Virus record (IMG/VR): IMGVR_UViG_3300028883_000267
Coordinates: 1 to 44,275 of that record
Direction: 5' to 3' (one strand)
Length of the DNA: 44,275 bases
Origin: a virus
Shown: positions 1 through 7,193 of the stretch, piece by piece
Layout: the number at the start of each line of letters is the position of its first letter
Position numbering within the stretch: position 1 is the stretch's first letter
Translations under genes and position numbers: made by a program
The notes under the pieces: generated by a model
Told to the model about the DNA's origin: nothing
Database searches by the model: none
The model's input: the letters and a program-made list of their open reading frames with translations, nothing else

Positions 1-23
1 ATTTCCAGCCCCGTGGTTGCCAT
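1..23 (-). CDS. Start of a small ORF running off the window edge
   Basis: An ATG at 23 reading leftward is preceded by a GGGGAGGGG ribosome-binding-like run. Only seven codons (MATTGLE) lie in the window. If position 1 is joined to position 44275, as in a circular genome, the frame stays open for about ten more codons and stops shortly before the ribosome-binding site of the gene at 44220. It would then be an 18-codon peptide. Whether it is translated is unknown. Confidence 0.25.
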
Positions 24-47
24 GATTTGACCCGCCCCTCCCCATAG

Positions 48-278
48 TCACCATTTGCGCCACTGACCGGCCACCCTTGAAGCGTTTGCTTTCGCAATGC
101 ACGCGGGATCATCACACACTGCGTATATGACAGTGCGGTCCTCCCCTTGGTACTCAGACTCACGGATGCGGTAGAGTGCTGGCCGTGCTACACGTTGCTT
201 GCAGTAGTTGCATAGCACGCCCCCTGCGTACTTGGCCTGGCCTTTGAAATACCTGCGAACATCTGACTTGGTTGTCAT
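48..278 (-). CDS. Small zinc-finger-like hypothetical protein
   Basis: A 76-residue protein. The ATG at 278 was chosen over one ten codons upstream because AGGAGGAGG lies just before it. It has a CNYC motif near residue 25 and a CDDPAC motif near residue 56, a spacing suited to one zinc site. It follows the HNH gene directly and precedes the packaging genes if the genome is circular. Function unknown; a small accessory of packaging or of the HNH protein is possible but unproved. Confidence 0.6.
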   Translation of the reverse strand: MTTKSDVRRYFKGQAKYAGGVLCNYCKQRVARPALYRIRESEYQGEDRTVIYAVCDDPACIAKANASRVAGQWRKW

Positions 279-304
279 TGCCTCCTCCTGAGTACAGGAT
301 AGTC

Positions 305-670
305 TCAATCACCGCCTTTCCCCCACCCCCGTGTCCTCGCCGTCTTCGTGTTGTGACATTGTGCGCACATTGCTTGGTGGTTGCTTGGGTCCCAAAACCG
401 CTCCCAATCGCCCAGGTGGTCCTTAATGTGGTCCACCACGGTGGCTTCGTTGTGGCACTCCTCAAAGTTCACGCACAGTGGGTGTTCTGATAGGAACATT
501 CTGCGATAGCGTCGCCAGCGCTTATTGTTGTAGAGCTTGAAGTATTCCGGGTGTGCCCGGGCGAAGTCATTGGCATGGGCGGCCTTGTGTTTGTCACAGT
601 AGCTTTCCCCGGACGCCACGAGGTTGGGACATCCGGGGTGCTTGCATGGGTGGCGTGGCTTATGAGGCAT
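305..670 (-). CDS. HNH endonuclease
   Basis: A 121-residue protein with the HNH layout: zinc-ligand pairs (CKHPGC, YCDKH) in the N-terminal part, then CVNFEECHN, VVDHIKDH and NHQAMCAQCHNTKT, which supply the beta-beta-alpha metal site and its histidines. Phage HNH proteins of this size commonly lie beside the terminase genes and assist DNA cleavage during packaging. Here the gene is at the left end of the window while the terminase genes are at the right end, so it would adjoin them in a circular map. It overlaps the end of the DUF115 gene by 11 bases. Confidence 0.85.
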   Translation of the reverse strand: MPHKPRHPCKHPGCPNLVASGESYCDKHKAAHANDFARAHPEYFKLYNNKRWRRYRRMFLSEHPLCVNFEECHNEATVVDHIKDHLGDWERFWDPSNHQAMCAQCHNTKTARTRGWGKGGD

Positions 671-1886
671 CTGCCACCTTCTTGAACAGCCGGTTGATGC
701 GCTTCATGTTCGCCTCAAGGTCAAGGTCATCACCCTTGCCCTGTGCGGTGAGCGTGGCCTTGATTTGCTTCAGGGCATTGGGTATCTCGTGCAACGGATC
801 CTTGAACTCCTGCGGCATCACACCGGCGCCAACGTAGAGGAAGTAGATATTCTGCTTGGCAAGGTGTTCTTCTGATACCCGGCATATCTGCTTGTAATTG
901 AATCCCTTCACACCCTTGTTACCCCGCCTGATAACGTCCTCCAGTGGCACGTAGGGGAGCATCCGCAGCAGACCCTTGTCCGAGGTGTTCACGATGTCCT
1001 TCTCAGTGATGCGCCACGCAATCACCGCCTGGTGCATGTAGAAAATCTGCATGGGTGTAGACAGCAGGCCGTCAAACTCGGTCTCCACCACGGGGTCAAC
1101 ACAACCGGGTTCCTGCGTCTCCACCAGGTTCGCCACGGACACCGGATGGTGCGTCACCCACTGGCCGTCCTCCCATCTCTGCGAACTGAAACGGTGTTTC
1201 TCGCCGGGGAAACTGAAGTCTGCCCCCACAAGGGCCAACTGGCGGTATCCAAGGATTTTCGCAAGCGATATCTGGGCGGCCAGGGCACATGCCAACATCG
1301 GGATCTGCGCAGTGACGCCAAGCGGCGCCTCATTGCAGTGATACCGGCCATCACGGAACTCGCCCAGCGGGGAGTAGCCCATAGCCTGCTCATGGCCATA
1401 GAACCCAATCTGCGGTTGCAGTTTGCGGAATACCGCCATGCGGCCTTTCCAGCCGCGCACCAGGTCCGGGGTCACCCCGGGGTGCAGGTGGAGGATGCTG
1501 TTGCGGCCTTCCCATGTATCGGCCTTGAGTTCGTTGATGTGGCAGTCCGGGTCCAGGGCAATGATATGCTCCGGCACCCGCCCATGGGCAAGCAGTGTGC
1601 TGGCGTGGGAGGTCGAGCAAATGATGTCTCCCTCCCAGTCCTTCATCAGCGGTAACGCCGCGTCAAGGGTGGGGCCACTGCCGAGAATGAGGGCATTCTT
1701 GTCCTTCTGCTTGGGCACCTGCGCCAGGTCCACCGCCCGCCCGGACTCAAGTGCGTCCATGATTTCCCGGTGGTTGTAGAAGCTGAACTCCACCTCATTG
1801 CGGTAGTGCCGCTCCCCGGTTTTGCTGTTGAACTGGCCCGCCTGAGCGCGGACGATTTCGTCAGTCCGTACTTTCGGTGCGCTCAT
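660..1886 (-). CDS. DUF115 / Maf-like (MptE-fold) protein, possible glycosyltransferase
   Basis: A 408-residue protein. Residues about 60-270 carry the DUF115 (MptE-like, Rossmann-like) signatures ALILGSGPTLD, HIIALDPD and ALVGADFSF. In flagellated bacteria DUF115 forms the core of Maf proteins, which transfer activated nonulosonic acids (pseudaminic or legionaminic) to flagellin; in archaea a relative is 6-hydroxymethylpterin pyrophosphokinase. The nearby gene at 2857 encodes a CMP-nonulosonate synthetase-like enzyme, so a transferase using that product is the more economical reading. This is inference: acceptor and sugar cannot be read from the sequence. Phages carry DUF115 proteins of unknown role. 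Confidence 0.7.
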   Translation of the reverse strand: MSAPKVRTDEIVRAQAGQFNSKTGERHYRNEVEFSFYNHREIMDALESGRAVDLAQVPKQKDKNALILGSGPTLDAALPLMKDWEGDIICSTSHASTLLAHGRVPEHIIALDPDCHINELKADTWEGRNSILHLHPGVTPDLVRGWKGRMAVFRKLQPQIGFYGHEQAMGYSPLGEFRDGRYHCNEAPLGVTAQIPMLACALAAQISLAKILGYRQLALVGADFSFPGEKHRFSSQRWEDGQWVTHHPVSVANLVETQEPGCVDPVVETEFDGLLSTPMQIFYMHQAVIAWRITEKDIVNTSDKGLLRMLPYVPLEDVIRRGNKGVKGFNYKQICRVSEEHLAKQNIYFLYVGAGVMPQEFKDPLHEIPNALKQIKATLTAQGKGDDLDLEANMKRINRLFKKVADAS

Positions 1887-2094
1887 CTATGTCTCCCACC
1901 GGTGCTTTCTTGGGTACTGAAATCTCTCGCCAGCGCACCACGTCATAGGCATGGCCGCCCTGACCCTTGCGGACCTTCCAGAACCGGCCCACTGAATACA
2001 GCACGCCTTTCACCCGCCGGCCATCGCGGAGTTCAACGTCCACGGTGGTGTCCTCGTTCGGGACCGCTTTTTCCACATTCTTCCAATCACTCAT
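1861..2094 (-). CDS. Small hypothetical protein between sugar-transfer genes
   Basis: A 77-residue protein starting at ATG 2094, which has GGGAGGGG at good spacing; a farther upstream codon would lie inside the preceding gene. It overlaps the end of the cytidylyltransferase gene and the start of the DUF115 gene, so the three are translationally coupled. The sequence alternates strand-forming segments (TTVDVELRDGRRVKGVLYS), suggesting a small beta-barrel. No family recognised. Confidence 0.6.
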   Translation of the reverse strand: MSDWKNVEKAVPNEDTTVDVELRDGRRVKGVLYSVGRFWKVRKGQGGHAYDVVRWREISVPKKAPVGDIDERTESTD

Positions 2095-2857
2095 TGTTCC
2101 CCTCCCGGGCATAGTCGTAATAGACCGCTGGACCGCGGCCTTTGAGGATGAAGTGCTCCATCAGCACCTCTCCAAGTTCAAACTCTTCAAGCGTGTCCAC
2201 ATCGGCGTCCTGCCACCCATCAAGCATCACAGCGGGAGACAAGGGCAGGACACGGGCCGCCGCTTTGGCTTTCGTGTCCACATCAATCGCCGCATCACTG
2301 TCATCAGCGGCACAAGACACCTGATACCAATCCGGGCGCACAACACCGGTGCCGCCAACTGCCCGGTAGTATTGGTAGCTCTTGTCAAACAGGGTGCATT
2401 GCAGCTCGTTCCCCACTTCCTCGTACAGCACCGTTTCGCGTTGCGGAATGGCCTGGAGAACGCCCCCGTCTGGAAGTCCAAGCCCGATAAACTTGGCAAT
2501 CATGCGGTCAATGTCATCAGGTTTCTTCAGGGGCACCGTGGGGAGCATAGACACCCACACGTCGAAGTCGCCGGTCGCTTCCATGATGCGATTGAGCATG
2601 TGCAACGTGGGACGTTGGCCACTCGCCGTGTCTGCGTCCGGCCAATCCGGCCGCCTGATGACATTGGCACCGTACTGCTCGCCAACTGCCTGTATCTCGT
2701 CGTCGTCAGTGGACAACCACACCTCATCCACAAGTCTGCTGCACTTGGCCTGAATGATGCTCCACGCCACAAGCGGAATGCCGCAGAATGGGCGGACGTT
2801 CTTGCGGGGCAACCGTCTGCTTCCACCCCGGGCGATAATCCCAGCAACTACTCTCAT
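2087..2857 (-). CDS. CMP-sialic/nonulosonic acid synthetase-like cytidylyltransferase
   Basis: A 256-residue protein of the NeuA/PseF family, which joins CTP to a nonulosonic acid to give CMP-sugar and pyrophosphate. Residues 7-20 form the nucleotide-binding signature (IIARGGSRRLPRKN), followed by FCGIPLVAWSI, the STDDDEI segment and MLPTVPLKKPDDIDRMI. Length matches single-domain family members. The start has a strong AGGAGGAG site that abuts the 3' end of the tmRNA-like element. It is followed by a small coupled gene and the DUF115 gene, giving an activation-plus-transfer pair. The exact sugar cannot be told; a CMP-Kdo-type substrate is the main alternative. Confidence 0.82.
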   Translation of the reverse strand: MRVVAGIIARGGSRRLPRKNVRPFCGIPLVAWSIIQAKCSRLVDEVWLSTDDDEIQAVGEQYGANVIRRPDWPDADTASGQRPTLHMLNRIMEATGDFDVWVSMLPTVPLKKPDDIDRMIAKFIGLGLPDGGVLQAIPQRETVLYEEVGNELQCTLFDKSYQYYRAVGGTGVVRPDWYQVSCAADDSDAAIDVDTKAKAAARVLPLSPAVMLDGWQDADVDTLEEFELGEVLMEHFILKGRGPAVYYDYAREGNNE

Positions 2858-2869
2858 GTTGTCTCCTCC

Positions 2870-2948
2870 TGGAGGCGCGGGGAGTCGAACCCCGGTCCCG
2901 TCTGTTCGCTGATGCGGTTTTCAGTCGGTCGATTCCACAACCACCCCC
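2870..2948 (-). ncRNA. tmRNA-like tRNA-like domain lacking the mRNA-like domain
   Basis: A 79-nt element between two genes. The 5' end GGGGGTG pairs with CGCCTCC (2877-2871) over 7 bp, with a G3-U70 wobble and A73 at 2870, the alanine identity set of tmRNA. The 5' segment after the acceptor reads GTTGTGGAATCGAC, close to the conserved tmRNA 5' end. The T-arm is CGGGG-TTCGACT-CCCCG preceded by GGAC, as in tmRNA 3' ends. A P2-like stem CCGACTG/CAGACGG (2928-2922 with 2904-2898, one A-A mismatch) is closed by a 17-nt loop where the mRNA-like domain and pseudoknots would normally be. CCA is not encoded. An attachment-site relic of a host ssrA gene or a decayed tRNA are the alternatives. Confidence 0.55.
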
Positions 2949-2951
2949 GTG

Positions 2952-4145
2952 TCATATCGCCACCGCATCCCTGGCCGTTTCCACGAACCGGTGATACCTC
3001 TGCGGATCCCCGTTCAGACTCAGGGGTCCGGGAAAGTTCAGGTGCCAATGCTTGCCCGCAAACGTCCGCGCCATCTTCGTCAGTGCCGCGTGTATCTCGT
3101 CGTCTGTTTGGGCATATACGGTGTCAACGAGTGACGGGCGCACCGCGAGCAGGTAGTCAGTCCCAAGTTCGTCAATCACGTAGTCCCAATTGCACCGTTC
3201 TGAGATGATGACCTCACGCAGGTTGGGTAGTGTCTTGACGATTCCCAACTTCCCATCCTGTGACTCGCAGCACCCGTATGACCCATTCCCAAATAGCGCA
3301 TAGATTGGCCTGAGAACGGGGAAAAGGTATTCCTCAAGCATCTCGGGCGATACGCAACTGAACTCCTCGCCATCACCGTGGACCCACATATCGCAGAGCC
3401 GGGGTGTCTCCACCCGAGTGCCGTGCCATGCGTAGAAGTCGGGGATAAAGCAGTTGTTGTCAGTCAGGCGCCGGCGGCGCTCAAGCCCCTGGTTGTGCCG
3501 GACAAATCCATCCGCGGTAATCTGAAAGAATCGCTTGATGAGGTCGGGATACAGGGCGAACCATTCCAGCATCCGCCGTTGGCCCATGAGTTGAAATGCC
3601 CACGCGCCAAACTTGGCAATGCACAGGTGCCGGTGCCGCCACTCCACCCGGACATCAAGTATGCCGTCAAGCAGTTCCCTGGTCCGGTCATATTGCTCAA
3701 GGGTCGTGGTGCCGTCCAGGTGCGGGGCCGGAACCTGCATCCGCTCAATGTCTTCCGGCGTCTCAAACTCGCCGTGAAACACGGTGTTGTCGCCAACCCA
3801 TGAATCGTGCATCTGGATGCCCCAGAAGGTGGCAGAACTCTCGTGATAGGTCGCACCCAGCATCACCCACGGTTCAATCACCATGTCACTGCCGAGGCTT
3901 GCATACCACAGTTGCTTGCGGAGTTGCGTTTCAACCGCCCCATACACGGGGTCTCTTGCCATGGGGTAGGGGGCGAGTATTTCCTTGAAGCAAAAGCCGT
4001 CTACGGACAGCAACACCGGGATAGGACCGTCCCAGTCAAAAGCGTTGTACTTACGCCACATCTCGCGCTTGCGGAGGTTGTCGTCACTGTGTGCTATGTC
4101 TGCAACCTGTTTGGCAAGCTCGCGGATCTGCGCGGTCTTGTTCAC
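2952..4145 (-). CDS. Uroporphyrinogen-decarboxylase-fold protein
   Basis: A 397-residue protein of the URO-D superfamily, which includes heme-pathway decarboxylase and cobalamin-dependent methyltransferases. The assignment rests on overall length and on the pattern of the C-terminal half (GSYGCCESQDGKL, then TLPNLREVIISERCNWDYV). It is the divergent type often annotated as trimethylamine corrinoid protein 2 and found beside sugar ABC transporters in anaerobes. True heme synthesis is unlikely. The start is GTG at 4145 with GAGGAGGGTG upstream. It follows the second permease by 27 bases and probably belongs to the same transcript. Substrate unknown. Confidence 0.65.
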   Translation of the reverse strand: MNKTAQIRELAKQVADIAHSDDNLRKREMWRKYNAFDWDGPIPVLLSVDGFCFKEILAPYPMARDPVYGAVETQLRKQLWYASLGSDMVIEPWVMLGATYHESSATFWGIQMHDSWVGDNTVFHGEFETPEDIERMQVPAPHLDGTTTLEQYDRTRELLDGILDVRVEWRHRHLCIAKFGAWAFQLMGQRRMLEWFALYPDLIKRFFQITADGFVRHNQGLERRRRLTDNNCFIPDFYAWHGTRVETPRLCDMWVHGDGEEFSCVSPEMLEEYLFPVLRPIYALFGNGSYGCCESQDGKLGIVKTLPNLREVIISERCNWDYVIDELGTDYLLAVRPSLVDTVYAQTDDEIHAALTKMARTFAGKHWHLNFPGPLSLNGDPQRYHRFVETARDAVAI

Positions 4146-4172
4146 TCAATCACCCTCCTCATCCCAATACCC

Positions 4173-4985
4173 TCACTCCTTCACCGCGCCCCCGAGCGCG
4201 GACGTGAAATACCTGCTTGCCGAAAAGAACACCACCAGCATGGGCGCAAGCAGGACTATGCCGACTGCCAGGCTCCGGCCAACCGGGTTGACTGATATCT
4301 CCGACGCCCCCAGCGTCATCACCGCCCGCATCAGGCCCACAAGCAACGTCTGCGCCGCCTTCCGCTGTAACTGGAGCATCTGCCACAGGTAGTCGCCCAT
4401 TGCACCAATCGCGGTGAACAGGGACAGGGCCGTCACAATGGGCCGCGATATCGGGGCAACCACCCGCCACAGGATCTGCCACTCGCTTGCACCGTCTATC
4501 CGGGCTGACTCAAGCAACGAAGGCGGGACGCCCTGGAAGTACGTGCGGGCAAGGTAGAGGCCGGAGGGGTAGAGTGCCGCCGGCAACACCACCGCGGGCA
4601 ATGTGCCGGACAACCCCAGTTTCCTCATCACCACAAACAGGGGAATGATGCTGGAAATCCGCGGTATCATCAGGCCGGACAAAAGTGCCAGCCACAGGAT
4701 TTTTTTGCAGGGGAACCGGTAAAACGCGAATGCGTAGGCTGCCATGACCACCGTGGAAACGGCCAGTGCCGTGCCAAGCCCCATTATCAACACCGTGTTT
4801 AACGCCCACCGTCCGACCGACAAGGACGCAATCCACTCGTAATTGCAGAGGGTAGGGTGGTGCGGTATCAACTGCGGGGGCATGGCGAACACCCCATGGA
4901 TGTCCTGAAGACTACCAATGGCCATGAAGTACAGCGGGGCAAGTGCGAGACACGCAAGCAGGACAAGCAGAATCTTAGCTCTCAC
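4173..4985 (-). CDS. Carbohydrate ABC transporter permease (MalG-like)
   Basis: A 270-residue inner-membrane protein with about six hydrophobic segments. The EAA loop, which contacts the ATPase, is visible as ARIDGASEWQILWRVVAPIS around residues 160-180. The C-terminus and the long periplasmic stretch after the first helix (LQDIHGVFAMPPQLIP) are typical of the second permease of CUT1 importers. It overlaps the first permease gene by 11 bases, so the two are co-translated. No ATP-binding subunit is encoded in the window, so it would need a host ATPase of the MsmK/UgpC kind. Confidence 0.9.
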   Translation of the reverse strand: MRAKILLVLLACLALAPLYFMAIGSLQDIHGVFAMPPQLIPHHPTLCNYEWIASLSVGRWALNTVLIMGLGTALAVSTVVMAAYAFAFYRFPCKKILWLALLSGLMIPRISSIIPLFVVMRKLGLSGTLPAVVLPAALYPSGLYLARTYFQGVPPSLLESARIDGASEWQILWRVVAPISRPIVTALSLFTAIGAMGDYLWQMLQLQRKAAQTLLVGLMRAVMTLGASEISVNPVGRSLAVGIVLLAPMLVVFFSASRYFTSALGGAVKE

Positions 4986-5799
4986 GGCTTAACCTCTGCT
5001 TGGCCCACGTCATCCCGGCTGTCAGTACCAGCAGGATGATAGCCTGTGCACTTGCCACGCCGTACCGTGACATCTGGAACGCTTGTCGGTAGATATGAAA
5101 CGCCATCGTCGCCGCGTGTTCCTGCGGGGCCATGGCGTAGATGGTTTCAAACACCTGCGGCGCCGCAATGGCCGCAAGCAACGCCATCATGCCAATGGTC
5201 GGGGCAATGATTGGCACCACCACACGGACCTTGATTTGCCACTGACTCGCACCGTCTATCTTTGCCGCGTCAAAAAGTGCCTTGTCGATAGACAGCATGG
5301 CCGCAAGAAATATGATGACCTGGGCGCCCATGACTGAGGACGCCACCACGAGTGACACCATCGGTATCGCTGTCCACCAATGGGAAACGAACGCCACCGG
5401 CTCAAGGCCAATCAATCCCAAAAGCCAGTTGATTGGCCCCGCCCGGTGGAACACCCACCGCCACACCTGGGCGATGATGATACCCGCAGACAGCATGGGG
5501 ATGTAGAACACAAACCGTGCGAAATCGTGCCACCGCTTCGCCAACGGAAACACCAGTAGCGCAACCGATAGTGCGGCAATCACGCTCGTGGCCACCATCA
5601 GCACCACGTAAAGCCCACTGTTGGCAATGGACCGCAGGAACGCCTCGTCACTCAGGGCTATCGCATAGTTGGCAAATCCCACAAACTCGGTGACAATGAA
5701 GTTGGTCCGGGTCAGTGACAACCGGACAACCTCCACCATCGGCCACGCAGTGAACAGTGCGAAGAAAACGGTTGCCGGAATCAACAGTAGAAATTTCAT
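4975..5799 (-). CDS. Carbohydrate ABC transporter permease (UgpA/MalF-like)
   Basis: A 274-residue membrane protein of the binding-protein-dependent permease family. It starts with a hydrophobic segment (LLLIPATVFFALFTAWP) and has the EAA loop AAKIDGASQWQIKVRVVVPI around residues 180-200. It is the usual first permease of a CUT1 sugar importer and precedes its partner directly. There is no good Shine-Dalgarno sequence before the ATG at 5799; instead a strong hairpin (5811-5834) sits just upstream. Substrate unknown. Confidence 0.9.
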   Translation of the reverse strand: MKFLLLIPATVFFALFTAWPMVEVVRLSLTRTNFIVTEFVGFANYAIALSDEAFLRSIANSGLYVVLMVATSVIAALSVALLVFPLAKRWHDFARFVFYIPMLSAGIIIAQVWRWVFHRAGPINWLLGLIGLEPVAFVSHWWTAIPMVSLVVASSVMGAQVIIFLAAMLSIDKALFDAAKIDGASQWQIKVRVVVPIIAPTIGMMALLAAIAAPQVFETIYAMAPQEHAATMAFHIYRQAFQMSRYGVASAQAIILLVLTAGMTWAKQRLSRES

Positions 5800-5810
5800 A
5801 CGGCAAGAAC

Positions 5811-5834
5811 GCCCGCCGTCGTGTACCGGCGGGC
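5811..5834 (-). promoter_or_regulatory. Intercistronic hairpin between binding protein and permease genes
   Basis: GCCCGCCG and CGGCGGGC form a perfect 8-bp stem with an 8-nt loop in the gap between the binding-protein gene and the first permease gene. No T-run follows, so it is not a classical terminator. Hairpins in this place in sugar importers often protect the upstream message and keep the binding protein more abundant than the permeases; that role is inferred from position. Confidence 0.5.
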
Positions 5835-5875
5835 ATGGGGGTCAGGAGTGTTGGCTTGTACACGCAAGCCCTTCA

Positions 5876-7123
5876 TCACTGCACCGCGTCCAGGTCTGCG
5901 GCGTACTCTGCAATGGCCTCTTCCGGGGTCATCTCAAACCGGAGAACCTTCTGGAGAATCGGGAATCCCAGCGACCGCCGCGGGGTGAAATACTGCGTGG
6001 TCAGGCCAACGTCAAAGATGCCGAAGTCGGCCACAATCTGCGCGGTCTCGGCCACCCTCAGATTGTCCGGCAGGAACTCAGCGTCAGCACGGTTCGGAAT
6101 CACAAGGGTGTTTGACATACTCGTCTGCACCCAACCATCGTTGAGGTACTCGGCGAAGCGGGCCGCCGCGGCATCCACCGCGGTCCCGGTGTTCTGCACC
6201 ACGATGGCCGCGTTGCTCACGTAGGTCGGGGTGCCGGATCCATCCACGGACGGGAAGGGCACGAAGGCATAGTCAAACTCGTCGTATCCCTGCTCGGCAA
6301 CAACACCGAAGTATGGCGCTATCCAGCCGGGGAAAAACGCCGTCGCCGCGAGTTCGCCGCGTGCCCAGAACAGCACATAGTCATCGTCAACCAGCGTGTC
6401 CGCTCCCGGGGGTGCATAGCCGTTTTCAACCAGTGTCTGCATGAACGCGAACGTCTCGGCGCCGCCGGTCTCGGCAATCGTGGAGTGGGTGTAGTCGCCA
6501 TCCTGGTACACGTCAACGCCGAAGGCGGAGAACCAATTCATCCACAGGTAGTCGCCCGACTGGTTGCCGGCAAAGAGGCCCGTGCCCCACTTCTCGCCGC
6601 CGTAGTGCTGCTTGACCATCTCGCACATTTCAATGAAGTCCGCGATGGTCCAGTTCCAGTCCACCTCGTATCCAATCTCGCGCATGATTTCCAGGTTGAT
6701 GGCCATGCCCTGCGCCCCGCCGGGCTGCGGGAGTCCAAGCACGTCACCACCGCGGGTGTACGGCCCAAGCACTCCGGGCAGGTACTGGTCAAGGTCACGC
6801 ACCACACCATTCAGGGGCAGGGCGTACTCTGGCACCAGGTACTTGCTCACGCGTCCGATGTAATCGCTGTACACGTTCGGCGCCATGCCCGCCGCAAGCA
6901 GGGCATCCATGGTCATGGTGGACCCGTCAGACAGGTCAAGTCCAAGCTGCACAACTTCGATATCCGGGTAGTCTGCTTCAAAAAGTTCAAGCGCGTGGAG
7001 AAAGTGAATGTCGTCTTCTGCCATCGTTGACAGAATGGTGATTTCACCGGCCTCGGGTTCGGCCTCGGCGAACGCCGCGCCTGCTACAAGCACGGCAACC
7101 AACAGGATAAGAACTCGTCTCAT
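5876..7123 (-). CDS. Extracellular solute-binding protein, family 1 (sugar ABC importer)
   Basis: A 415-residue secreted protein. The ATG at 7123 was chosen because it follows GGGAGGGGAAC and opens a signal peptide (RRVLILLVAVLVAGAAFA) with a probable cleavage after AFA; there is no lipobox cysteine, so it should be free in the periplasm. The mature part begins with EITILSTMAEDD and FEADYPDIEVV, typical of family 1 carbohydrate-binding proteins (MalE/UgpB type), and contains the conserved WIAPYFG and NTGTAVDAAAARFAEYL regions. It heads the importer genes at 5799 and 4985. Ligand not predictable. Confidence 0.9.
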   Translation of the reverse strand: MRRVLILLVAVLVAGAAFAEAEPEAGEITILSTMAEDDIHFLHALELFEADYPDIEVVQLGLDLSDGSTMTMDALLAAGMAPNVYSDYIGRVSKYLVPEYALPLNGVVRDLDQYLPGVLGPYTRGGDVLGLPQPGGAQGMAINLEIMREIGYEVDWNWTIADFIEMCEMVKQHYGGEKWGTGLFAGNQSGDYLWMNWFSAFGVDVYQDGDYTHSTIAETGGAETFAFMQTLVENGYAPPGADTLVDDDYVLFWARGELAATAFFPGWIAPYFGVVAEQGYDEFDYAFVPFPSVDGSGTPTYVSNAAIVVQNTGTAVDAAAARFAEYLNDGWVQTSMSNTLVIPNRADAEFLPDNLRVAETAQIVADFGIFDVGLTTQYFTPRRSLGFPILQKVLRFEMTPEEAIAEYAADLDAVQ

Positions 7124-7193
7124 GTTCCCCTCCCAGGGTTTTGATGGGTGAAACATACCCGATAGTTGTGGCCAAATTAAGGCAAAACTGGCC

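Noticed and set aside
2870-2948. Ordinary tRNA (for example Phe or Ser by loop sequence)
   Set aside because: No D-stem, and the only anticodon-like loop lacks a proper 5-bp stem. The tmRNA tRNA-like domain explains the conserved ends better.
1967-3208. Long plus-strand open frame of about 413 codons
   Set aside because: It lies opposite the cytidylyltransferase and its neighbours and crosses gene boundaries; no protein motif and no ribosome-binding site. A high-GC shadow frame.
7130-7193. Promoter for the importer genes in the gap after the Mor-like gene
   Set aside because: TGGCCA repeats and weak TTGCCT/TATCGG-like boxes are present, but spacing and matches are too poor to call; a Mor-dependent promoter would not need a -35 box, so it stays open.
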